Part shown: piece by piece, positions 12,201-19,707 of the stretch
Layout: each line of letters opens with the position of its first letter
How positions within the stretch are numbered: position 1 is the first letter of the stretch
Assembly (NCBI GenBank): GCA_026770595.1
Contig: MU633916.1
Coordinates: forward strand, 1 to 19,767
DNA length: 19,767 nt
Direction: 5' to 3'
Origin: Ochromonadaceae sp. CCMP2298
Lineage: Eukaryota; Sar; Synurophyceae; Ochromonadales; Ochromonadaceae
Made by a program: the position numbers and the translations under genes
Notes under the pieces: generated by a model
The model's database searches: none
The model's input: the letters and a program-made list of their open reading frames with translations, nothing else
What the model was told of the DNA's origin: nothing

Positions 12201-14640
12201 ATGAAGCGTCGTGCCTCAAAGAAGCAGGGCACAACTAGCTTACCCCCGCTTGAGGGCATAGCAGGCGGAGCTACCCAGAAGCCCGTGTCTCAGAAAGTGA
12301 CCCAGCAGAATTTCTGCTCGACCGCCAACACGTCTAACAGGACTTCTAAATCGGCATTGGAGGGAGAGAGTTTTAAGAGCAGTTGCGTGGATGTGACTGC
12401 AGTCCACCCTTTGTTGGTGGGCCTCGAGCCCAAGCATCTACATCCCGTTCACTCCGAGCTTGCGGGCGGCCTGTACAAACGGCCGATCGTCCTGTCCCTG
12501 CTTATTCCGGACAAAAAGGTCCAAGCCCTGTCGGCAAAAGAGTTCGCGGGCACTCTGCGCGTGCTGCTGGTGAAAGCGTACGACCCAGCGCAGACGCGTG
12601 AGGCACTCTGCCCCGTTGTGGTACGCGACTTCGAGCTGCTAAGGGACCGCCTCCTGGCGAAGCACTCCGCCACTGTGGAGGGGTACTGCAAGCCGCAGTC
12701 GCTGGACTGGTGGAGGCGCTGGATATCGCAGATAGTTTTAGTCTATGATAAGCCCAACGGTGAGCTCTCCGTGTTGGTGGACAGGAAGCTCATCGAGAGG
12801 GTGGTGGGGGGCAATATGCGGCATGAGAAGTGGCTCAGCAAGTCGCTGACCTCTGAGCAGCTGCAGTCCTTTGCGGCTGACGTGCTGTCCTCTGATGCCT
12901 CCACTGCCTCTACTGCGGCGGGGGAAAAGTTGGGACTGGTCCCTGCCCCTGCACCCTCGATATCAAAGAGGAAGAAGCGTCTGCCGGCGTCTCTCTTTTT
13001 GAGATCGTTCACCAACCTCCTGCCCTGGGACGACAAAGTCAAGTTGGAGAGGCAGAGAGCGACTGGGATTGCCGCCCCCGCCTATCGGGGGTTTCCGGCT
13101 ACCCGAGTGCTGGCCCCCGTAAAGTTCGCCGTGGGAGACTGGATTGTAGCCAACTACCACCGCAAGGGCCAGTTTAACACAGGCATCGTGCGCAAGGTGC
13201 GGGGCGAGACGTACGATGTGGAATACGACAACGGCCTGCTGGAGACCAGCGTGGAGGCGAGGCTGGTACGGCGCTGCAGGAAAAATCACGCGGCGAAACC
13301 GGAAGACGCGCTCTCGTGGCACGAGGTGTGTGGAGGCGCGGGCTTCGTGTTCGACGAGGATGCCTTCGAGAGGTCTCTGGATGCAGACCTGGACCACTTC
13401 GACAGCTCCTCGGAAGTCGACGAGGGTGAGGGTGAGGGTGAGGGTCAGGGTCAGGGTCAGGGTCAGGGTGAGGGTGAGGGTGAGGGTGAGGTTGAGGATG
13501 AGGGCGAGGGAGAGGGAGAGGGAGATCTGAAAGCACTCAAGATCAGCCACGACGGAGAACCCGCCCCGGTGCATATCTACTCAGACTCGGAGGGCGAGCT
13601 GGGCTCAGCGGGACGGACTGGAGCGGGGGAAGCGGAGGAGGTGGAAAGCGCGGCCCAGGGGGAGGAGGCAGTAGAGGTAGAGGCAGTAAATGCAGTGGAG
13701 ACAGCAGCAGTGACAGCAGGGATAGCAGTGGCAGCAGCAGTGGCAGCAGCAGTGACAGCAGCAGTGACAGCAGCAGTGGCAGCAGAAACAGCAGGGGCAG
13801 CAAAGGCAGAAGAGGCAGCGGAAGCAGTTGCGGCAGCTGAGTCTTTGGAAGCAGCAGCGGAGACAGCAGAGGCAGCAGAGGCAGCAGAGGCAGCCGAGGC
13901 AGCAGAGGAACTGCGCGACGACACCATCGCACGGACGGCTGCTTGTATGAATAGACTTTTAGGCCTGGTGGTGAGCCAGCCCGAGGGCGCCACGGACCTA
14001 CCGCAGGCCGAGCAGGAGGAGATGGCAACTGCATACTGGGCGCTGCTGGAAGCCCTGCAAGTGGGCCAGACACCCACCGCAGAGAAGAGCAAGCTGCGCA
14101 CCACGAAGCGCTCCAAGGGCTGGGACACGAGCGCCAAGGCTCCTACAGAGGGCTCCCCGCAGAGGTCCAAGAGACTTGCAGGGTACTCTGGCGTGCTGGA
14201 CATGGAGCAGCCAGACACCGCAGATGGCGACGGTGCCAACGGCGATGCCGGTACCCCCTATGCGGAGGATTCTCTGACCCTCCCCCCAAACCGCCACGGG
14301 CCCTTCCATAGCGCGAGGGTGTACTCTGGCGTGCAGCAAAGAGTAGTGGAAATCCTGCATTACGCAAGGCAGTCCATGGGCGGATCGCGGGAGGAGCAAC
14401 GCAGGCGGATGTCCAGAACAGAGGAGTCTCTCTTGAGCAGGTATGCACATAATTACACAATTTTTTTCGACTGCCACCCCCTTACCGCCTTTCTCAATTA
14501 CTGCCCACCTTACCCATTCTCTTTCCAATCCAATCAAATCCAATCCAATCAGCCCTCTCGCGCTGAAGCTATGGATCGAGCGCCCCCTGACCTCGCAAAA
14601 CTTCATCGACGAACTTGACTACCAGACTGCCAATGGATAA
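12201..14640 (+). CDS. Tudor/SH3-like domain protein with low-complexity regions, one intron
   Basis: I do not recognise the full protein. From ATG 12201 and with one intron removed it has 775 residues. The frame is open 27 codons further up but without an ATG, so an upstream exon is possible. Residues about 95-235 form an apparently globular, unnamed region with Trp-rich 'SLDWWRRWISQIV'. Residues about 308-357 ('FAVGDWIVANYHRKGQFNTG' through 'YDVEYDNGLLETSVEARLVRR') look like a small Tudor/SH3-like barrel of the type that binds methylated lysine or arginine in chromatin proteins. Then follow an acidic Glu/Gly/Gln repeat (about 408-443), an Ala/Glu-rich stretch (about 492-571) that may form helix, and a basic Lys/Arg-rich part. 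Exon 2 ends 'DELDYQTANG'. A nuclear or chromatin role is inference. Confidence 0.75.
13422..13530 (+). repeat. Coding hexanucleotide repeat GAGGGT/CAGGGT
   Basis: Successive GAGGGT, then CAGGGT, then GAGGGT hexamers, decaying into GAGGGC/GAGGGA variants, encode alternating Glu-Gly, Gln-Gly, Glu-Gly dipeptides (residues about 408-443). Regular GGGT runs spaced by two bases give G-quadruplex potential on the coding strand. The sorted blocks of variants point to slippage-type expansion. Confidence 0.9.
13674..13912 (+). repeat. Coding GCA-based trinucleotide repeat (Ala-rich)
   Basis: The tract is dominated by GCA with interspersed GTG, ACA, GAG and GCC codons in 9-12 bp sub-repeats, such as GCAGCAGTGACA and GAGGCAGCA. 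It encodes an Ala/Val/Thr-rich and then Ala/Glu-rich segment (residues about 492-571). The reading frame is kept throughout, so it is translated or was expanded under coding constraint. Confidence 0.85.
14441..14552 (+). other. Intron in the Tudor-like gene (112 nt, phase 2)
   Basis: The intron runs from GTATGC (after ...TTGAGCAG) to AATCAG, with a T/C-rich body and a CAATC pentamer repeat just before the acceptor. Splicing joins AG to C, giving Ser, and continues '..PLALKLWIERPLTSQN..' to the TAA at 14638-14640. Unspliced, the frame instead runs through the pyrimidine-rich intron and ends at 14618. The spliced tail looks protein-like while the unspliced one reads as translated intron. Confidence 0.85.
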
Positions 14641-14674
14641 GAAGATTTAGACAAATTATTCTTTATCATACTCT

Positions 14675-14680
14675 ATTAAA
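14675..14680 (+). terminator. Putative polyadenylation signal (ATTAAA) of the Tudor-like gene
   Basis: ATTAAA lies 35 nt after the TAA ending at 14640, within a 107-bp AT-rich spacer that separates the converging 3' ends of this gene and the lipase gene. The spacing matches the AATAAA of the first gene (36 nt). Confidence 0.45.
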
Positions 14681-14747
14681 CACCTAGATAGTAATATAGT
14701 ATTGTCATTTTACATGTTCTTGTTCTAACGTTTCTAAGATACGTAAA

Positions 14748-16751
14748 TCAACTGCTGGGCATCTCGCTCTTGATCATCACATACTGCACGCAGTCGGACA
14801 GCTCCTGCATCTTGCTAACGGGAAGTAATGCCAACAAGAGTGCAGTGACGAGGCCTTCAAAATTGTAGCTTGGAGAGGTCATGTGTGCGAGGTAGACCAC
14901 CCAGAGGGTCAAAAAGGCCCCCATAGCGGTGCAGACGAGCGTCCGCAAGTGCCCACGCAGGGCGTGCGTGTCGGAGAGGCAGATGGCGAGCCAGGAGAGC
15001 TTAGGTAGGAGGGTGAAGGCGGCCCAGTATGGCAGCAGGTGCTGCACGCACAGCCACGCGGTCTCCCTGGTGAGCAGCACTGCCAGCAAGACCTTCATCG
15101 GTGGTAACTTATAGTCGTACAGAGGCCGCGGCAAAAGGTGCAGGAGGATGACCTCCCTCAGGAGCGAGGAGGAGCCTTGAACGAGCAGCCCGCCACTGCC
15201 CACGCGCGCCACAGCGTAAGCCACCTCCAGCGCATCCGACAGCACTGCTGTTTGGTTGGGCAGGTGTCGCTTCTGGGCCGTGAAGCTGGCAATCGCTGCT
15301 GCGTAAAAGCACGTGCAGGCGAGGCCGAAGGGCAATCTGGGTACCTCCAGGGGGAATCTGGGAACTACACCGTACAGGTAGGCCAGCAGCAGCGCGGCCA
15401 ATATAAGTGCGGGGAATCGGTAAGCCATCGCCACACTCGAGTGGACTGCAGGGACCTGGAAAAAGCGAATTCCCTGCATGTCGGGTCGCACGGCAGATAC
15501 ATTCTTTTTCCCATCGTCCGAAACCGCACGTCGCTTCTGCTGCCCCAAGACGTCCACGATTTCGAACAGCTCTGTCCATGTTTTCCTGCACGCCATCGCG
15601 GCACTTAGGTGGTTGATGTTCCGGTGTGTGTAGTTCCACACCCCGCACTCCAACTCTCCAGAGATCTTCTCCACACAGCGCGCCTCGTGCCGGGGCGTCT
15701 TCTCGGGCGCCAGCTCGAGCAGGCGGGGATATTCCTGCGTGTGCACTGATAGCAGTCCGTCACTGCCCGAAGCCATCCACCGACTAGTGTCCACCCCTGC
15801 TATCAGTGGGGGCACTTCTCCGCGCAGAGACTTGGCCAGAGCTCCATAGAGGGCGCTGGGATCAAGCAGTGTGCGCCAGGTGGCCTCTGGCGGCTGCAAC
15901 CTGCCCACCACGCTGACATAGTAGCACCCAGGAAACGTACAAAGCAGCTTCGCCCACTGCAGTTGCGACACTAGTGTGGCGTCGTAGGCTATGTTGTCAG
16001 TGCCGGAGTGTAGACAGTAGCCTACCAGGGACAGCACTATCCTGCGCAAGGCTCCGGGATTCTTAAAAGACAAGTGGAAGTGATCTGCGTGCGTGGAGAA
16101 GAGTCGTAAATTCAGCAGCGTATGTGTCTGTGGTAAGAGCTTCGCAGAGGTGTGAGTAAGTGCGAAAGGGTTAGCCTCACCTTGCTGGAAGTCCATGTAT
16201 TTGCGGAGAGAGTGGAGCTCCAAGTACCCCTCCCACTGCGCCGCCCAGCCGATCATGCATCCGACACTGCCCCACCGCACGATAGGTGGGTTACACAGAT
16301 CCGCGCCCTTCCCATACACCTGCAAAGCGCCATTCAAGGGAGAATTGACGCATACAATGCCAGCGACCCAAGAGGCATCTGTGGCGTACCCCTCGAATCT
16401 GCCCAGCGCAAGATAGTTCTGAAGAACCCAGGCAGTTGACCCACCGAATGAGTGGCCAATGATTGTGATGGGGTGTTGGCTGCTCCACTTGGGGTGCTTG
16501 CCCTTGGGGTAGGTACGACCAAACCTATCATGCTTGTGATAGGCTGAGTGCTCGCTGCCGTAGTCCACGGTACCTCCCACGAGCTCGTAGAAGACCTGGC
16601 ACGCGCGATCGTGCAGCGAGCCTGTCGGAGAAGGAAAAACAGGAATCATAGTCACCTTGCTAGGTACCATGTCGACTGGATAACTCAACCAGCTTGTGGG
16701 GCTCATGAAGCCGCTGATAAAGACTACCGGGGTATGCTTTTCTTCCTCCAT
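14748..16751 (-). CDS. Lipase of bacterial I.5-like family fused to a polytopic membrane domain, one intron
   Basis: An alpha/beta-hydrolase likely to cleave ester bonds in acylglycerols or related lipids. The start is ATG 16751; a frame extension to 16775 uses TTG. The spliced protein has 635 residues. Visible motifs are the nucleophile S101 in 'GHSFGG', probable catalytic D299 in 'GSDGLL' and H349 in 'NINHLS'. The family's zinc site is present: D48 ('DRAC'), H68 and H74 ('VDYGSEHSAYHKHDRFGRTYP') with the same +20 and +26 spacing as in Geobacillus lipases, plus D191 created by splicing. The acidic residues that bind calcium just after the catalytic His in those lipases seem absent. Residues about 410-630 contain some five to seven hydrophobic segments, an unusual fusion. 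With no signal peptide, the catalytic domain is probably cytosolic and anchored on an internal membrane. Substrate and organelle are unknown. Confidence 0.85.
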   Translation of the reverse strand: MEEEKHTPVVFISGFMSPTSWLSYPVDMVPSKVTMIPVFPSPTGSLHDRACQVFYELVGGTVDYGSEHSAYHKHDRFGRTYPKGKHPKWSSQHPITIIGHSFGGSTAWVLQNYLALGRFEGYATDASWVAGIVCVNSPLNGALQVYGKGADLCNPPIVRWGSVGCMIGWAAQWEGYLELHSLRKYMDFQQGEANPFALTHTSAKLLPQTHTLLNLRLFSTHADHFHLSFKNPGALRRIVLSLVGYCLHSGTDNIAYDATLVSQLQWAKLLCTFPGCYYVSVVGRLQPPEATWRTLLDPSALYGALAKSLRGEVPPLIAGVDTSRWMASGSDGLLSVHTQEYPRLLELAPEKTPRHEARCVEKISGELECGVWNYTHRNINHLSAAMACRKTWTELFEIVDVLGQQKRRAVSDDGKKNVSAVRPDMQGIRFFQVPAVHSSVAMAYRFPALILAALLLAYLYGVVPRFPLEVPRLPFGLACTCFYAAAIASFTAQKRHLPNQTAVLSDALEVAYAVARVGSGGLLVQGSSSLLREVILLHLLPRPLYDYKLPPMKVLLAVLLTRETAWLCVQHLLPYWAAFTLLPKLSWLAICLSDTHALRGHLRTLVCTAMGAFLTLWVVYLAHMTSPSYNFEGLVTALLLALLPVSKMQELSDCVQYVMIKSEMPSS
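16085..16180 (-). other. Intron in the lipase gene (96 nt, phase 1)
   Basis: On the minus strand the intron begins GTGAGG after ...CAGCAAG and ends CGCACGCAG before ATCACTTC. It is 96 nt, a multiple of three and stop-free. Splicing turns '..DFQQG' and 'DHFHLSF..' into '..DFQQDHFHLSF..', which matches the 'YDFKLDQWGL' region of family I.5 lipases, where the second Asp is a zinc ligand. The other nearby acceptor (CACAG after 53 nt) would break the frame. Confidence 0.82.
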
Positions 16752-17088
16752 TTTGAAGAGTGGCGACGGGGGCAATCAGTTGGCAGACATTGCTGGGATG
16801 CCTCTCTTGCGCACCAGGAGCTCAGCAGATCTGGACGGAGATGCAAAGAGGAAGAGGGAGATCTGAAGACGGTGGGAAGTCGGTGGGAATACACTCGTCA
16901 GACTCTTTGGGAAGGAACCAGACCCCCCTCATCTTGTTGGGAAGAATAGCATAGACTCAACTCCGGGGCTGGGAAATATTACTTTCCCGACTATTGGGTC
17001 CCTTTTTTCTGACCTGCTTCAAAAACCTTCTTTTTCCACTTCCCGCACTCATTCACATCCAGACTCAGCGTCAGACTTTCATCGCAGC
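16752..17088. promoter_or_regulatory. Divergent promoter region between lipase and ankyrin-like genes
   Basis: These 337 bp separate two divergent start codons and must hold both promoters. GGGAAA at 16971-16976 and TTTCCC at 16983-16988 form a perfect short inverted repeat. The 100 bp before the ankyrin start are pyrimidine-rich. No coding region is supported. Confidence 0.5.
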
Positions 17089-18073
17089 ATGATTCATTTT
17101 GCGTTTGTCCTGCAGCGGGCCCGCGAGTTCGTGGGCTCCAGCTGCGACCTGCAGCTTCGCGTGCTGTCCAGGGCCTGCAGTGAGTTCATGCAGGAGATAC
17201 TGGTGTTGTCGAAACCAGAGCACTACTTATCCTCTGTGGCACTATACGAGTGGGCTAGTATGGGAATGCCAAATGTACGAGAATATCTACGAAGCGGCAG
17301 CATCTGATGGACACCTGGCTTTGCTGCAGTACCGGAGAGCAACGGAAGCACTACCTTGGGAGGTAAAGATTAGCAAGGCAGCATCTGCGGGAGGCCGTAT
17401 AGACGTATTGCAGTGGCTACGAGCCCAGGATCCTCCCTGTCCATGGGATGCAGAGGCTTGCATAACTGCAGCAACCGAAGATCATCTGGATGTGTTGCGT
17501 TGGTTGCGGGCTCAGGATCCCCCCTGCCCGTGGGATGCAGAGGCTTGCGCAATTGCAGCACAGGAAGGTCATCTGGAGGTGTTGCAGTGGCTACGAGCCC
17601 AGCACACCCCATGTCTATGGGATGCACAGGCTTGCCAAGCTGCCGCACAGGAAGGTCAACTGGAGGTGCTGCAGTGGATGCGTGCTCAGCATCCCCCATG
17701 CCCATGGGAATCAGTGGCTTGCACAACTGCCGCAGCCGAAGGCCATCTGGAGCTGCTGCAGTGGCTACGAGCCCAGGATCCTCCCTGCCCATGGGAAACA
17801 AATACATGTAGATATGCAGCACATCAAGGTCGTCTGGATGTGTTGCATTGGCTGCGGGCTCAGGAACCCCTGTGCCTGTGGAACGAAGATGCTTGCCTAT
17901 CTGCCGCAACCGAAGGTCAACTGGAGGCGCTGCAGTGGCTACGAGCCCAGCATCCCCCCTGCCCATGGGATACAGATGCATGTAGATATGCAGCAGAGGA
18001 ATGTCAACTGGAGGCGCTGCAGTGGCTGCCGGCTCAGGATCCCCCTTGCTTATGGGATATAGATGCTTGTTAA
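17089..18073 (+). CDS. Ankyrin-like repeat protein with an apparent +1 frameshift (possible pseudogene)
   Basis: An N-terminal part starts at ATG 17089 and ends in TGA at 17305-17307. The repeats are in the next frame, which has its first ATG at 17273 and stops at 18071-18073. The two parts join naturally near 17265-17275 ('LYEWASMGMP' then 'YENIYEAAASDGHLALLQ') if one base in CCAAATG is skipped. Related algal and protist ankyrin proteins also have a '..LYEW....GMP' lead-in to the repeats. The body is eight 29-residue units of the form WDxxACxxAAxEGHLEVLQWLRAQxPPCP, presumably a protein-binding solenoid. It ends seven residues into a ninth unit. Alternatives are a sequence error, a real pseudogene, translation of 266 residues from 17273, or an intron 17180-17300 (GTGAGT...GGCAG, 121 nt), which also joins the frames but removes the first degenerate unit. 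Confidence 0.65.
17357..18073 (+). repeat. 87-bp tandem repeat array (eight units plus a stub)
   Basis: Each unit begins with the conserved TGG codon, at 17357, 17444, 17531, 17618, 17705, 17792, 17879, 17966 and the partial unit at 18053, all exactly 87 bp apart. Long stretches such as GTGGCTACGAGCCCAGGATC are identical between distant units (near 17413 and 17761), indicating recent duplication or gene conversion. The array codes for the ankyrin-like solenoid. Confidence 0.92.
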
Positions 18074-18249
18074 CCCAGACTTAATACCTGACAGGTAGAG
18101 TGGACATGCTCTATGCTCTGTTCAGGGGGAAGGACAATAGTACCGCATGCTGTGTAGTGTCCATGTCGACAGTAAGTATAGCGCATAGTGAAAAATAATT
18201 GGCTACTTCAGGATATGAAAATGTCTTGATTGAACGTAAACGAAAAGCG

Positions 18250-19434
18250 CTAGCTATTCCCGTCGTCGTCTTCGTCCGCATCCTCCCACGCAACATCGTC
18301 TTCGTCGTCGTCGTCCAGCTCCTTCCCCTCCTCCTTAGCCTCCGCGTCTGCTGGCGCCTTCTCCTCCACTCGAGACCTTTTCGCTGCTGGTTCGCTGTCT
18401 CCCTCCTGCAACGACTTGACGCCACGCAGCATGTCTTCGGCGCCGACCACTCTGCTCTGTCGCAGGAAGTGCGGCAGCGATGCCTCCAGCTCCTGCAGAG
18501 TCGCCCCCGGACGCCCGCCACCAGCAGCCCCCACGAAGGTCGCAGTATCGTAGAAGGGCTCGCTACTCTGCTTCTGGCCGTCCCCTTCATCCGACTGTAT
18601 GTTGATCTTGAACTCGGTCCGGTCCTCTGCCTTGCGGTCTATGAGGCTGGACACCTTCGCGTCCTGCGTCTTCTTCTTGATCAGAGACGTGCCGAACTCC
18701 CCAGTAGCGCTCTCGAAGTTCTCCCTGATCTCGTCCGTAACACGTTCGTCTGTTATAACAGAGCTGCGGATGCCGCGCTCCATGTTCTGTGAGGGCAGGT
18801 TCTGGCCCAGCGGCACGTCGCGTAGCTGCCGCAGCAGATCGAATATGCCGTCATGCATCTTGGACCGGTTCATCTGCTCCTCCAGCTTCTTCTCCAGCAG
18901 CTGCAGACCGCTCAGCTTGTTCGTATTATCCATCTCCCTCAGTTTGAACCGATCCTCGCTCATCACGGCGCTGGCGTGGAGGTTCTCGGGGATGCAGGCG
19001 AGGCAGACGAACTTGAAGTCTTTGCTGAGCAGCCGCTGCGCCTCCAGAGAGCTGTACCTCGACTTGCACGTCGGGCACTGGAAGAACACATCCTTTAACT
19101 CCGTTTTCTCCTCCGACACGATTGCCTTCTGCATCAGATGGATGCGGTAACGTACGGCATCGACGAACTGTTGGAAGTCGATGTAGTAGCAGCGCAGGAA
19201 GGACTTGCTGTCATCGATGCTGACGTTTTCCACCTTTATCAGCATCTCCGACTCCAACTGCGTAGTGATCTTCCTAACCTCCTTGGCTGTTAACTTCAGT
19301 CTAGGGCCGAGTTCCTCCTCGATGATGTACTTCTCCTGCAGCAACCCCTCCAGCATCACCACGACCGTGTCGTTGTAGAAAGCGCGAGCCACCGTGGATA
19401 TCAGGGCCTCCACCGCCAAGAGCGGACTGCTCAT
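18250..19434 (-). CDS. GTF2E1: Transcription initiation factor TFIIE subunit alpha
   Basis: The large subunit of TFIIE acts in the nucleus at RNA polymerase II promoters, recruiting TFIIH. The 394-residue frame starts at ATG 19434 and has no intron. Residues about 5-100 form the winged-helix domain ('VVVMLEGLLQEKYIIEEELG', 'LKLTAKEVRKITTQLESEML', 'YYIDFQQFVDAVRYRIHLM'). A C4 zinc ribbon follows, with C120 and C123 ('CPTC') and C144 and C147 ('CLAC'). A coiled or helical stretch comes next ('LLEKKLEEQMNR'), then a variable, charged linker. The acidic tail at about 371-394 ('DDDDEDDVAWEDADEDDD') corresponds to the segment that binds the PH domain of TFIIH p62/Tfb1 in animals and yeast. Length is close to human and shorter than yeast Tfa1. 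Its 3' end faces that of the ankyrin-like gene across a 176-bp spacer. Confidence 0.93.
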   Translation of the reverse strand: MSSPLLAVEALISTVARAFYNDTVVVMLEGLLQEKYIIEEELGPRLKLTAKEVRKITTQLESEMLIKVENVSIDDSKSFLRCYYIDFQQFVDAVRYRIHLMQKAIVSEEKTELKDVFFQCPTCKSRYSSLEAQRLLSKDFKFVCLACIPENLHASAVMSEDRFKLREMDNTNKLSGLQLLEKKLEEQMNRSKMHDGIFDLLRQLRDVPLGQNLPSQNMERGIRSSVITDERVTDEIRENFESATGEFGTSLIKKKTQDAKVSSLIDRKAEDRTEFKINIQSDEGDGQKQSSEPFYDTATFVGAAGGGRPGATLQELEASLPHFLRQSRVVGAEDMLRGVKSLQEGDSEPAAKRSRVEEKAPADAEAKEEGKELDDDDEDDVAWEDADEDDDGNS

Positions 19435-19571
19435 CGCTGCACCCTTCCCTCGCCGACCTCCTGCAAAGCTTTCAGCGTCAGAGTAGTGCTACTGGAGCGG
19501 ATGAGGAGCAAAGGCTCTGTAAGTTAGGAAGTATGAGTGCACCCCTCTTGGCGGAGAATCGATAATTTTCC

Positions 19572-19707
19572 GTACCACTGATATTGGCATAGCAAATAAT
19601 GTCTTTCACGTAAATAACGCCTACTGTAGATATTTTTTTGTACCACTGGAATTGGCATCTTAGAATAAATCATTAGAATAAATGACGCCTATTATAGATT
19701 AGACGAA
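19572..19707. repeat. Diverged 68-bp tandem duplication
   Basis: GTACCACTG-AT-ATTGGCAT starts at 19572 and GTACCACTG-GA-ATTGGCAT at 19640. In both units a second block follows at offset 45: ACGCCTACTGTAGAT at 19617 and ACGCCTATTATAGAT at 19685. The matching offsets show a tandem duplication whose middle has diverged. Unit 2 also contains a 13-bp direct repeat, TTAGAATAAATCA/TTAGAATAAATGA, at 19660-19685. Confidence 0.8.

Noticed and set aside
13422-13530. Interstitial telomere-like repeat
   Set aside because: The unit is GAGGGT/CAGGGT, not TTAGGG or TTTAGGG, and it keeps the coding frame as Glu-Gly/Gln-Gly.
16752-16775. Lipase start at a TTG codon
   Set aside because: ATG at 16751 is in frame eight codons later, immediately before the conserved first strand 'PVVFISGF'.
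17357-18073. CRISPR-like array because of regular spacing
   Set aside because: The 87-bp units are continuous, coding and similar along their whole length; there are no distinct spacers, and each translates to an ankyrin-like unit.
18068-18249. Continuation of the ankyrin array past the stop codon
   Set aside because: After 18073 no further unit can be recognised in any frame, so the end is a true stop or truncation rather than a second frameshift.
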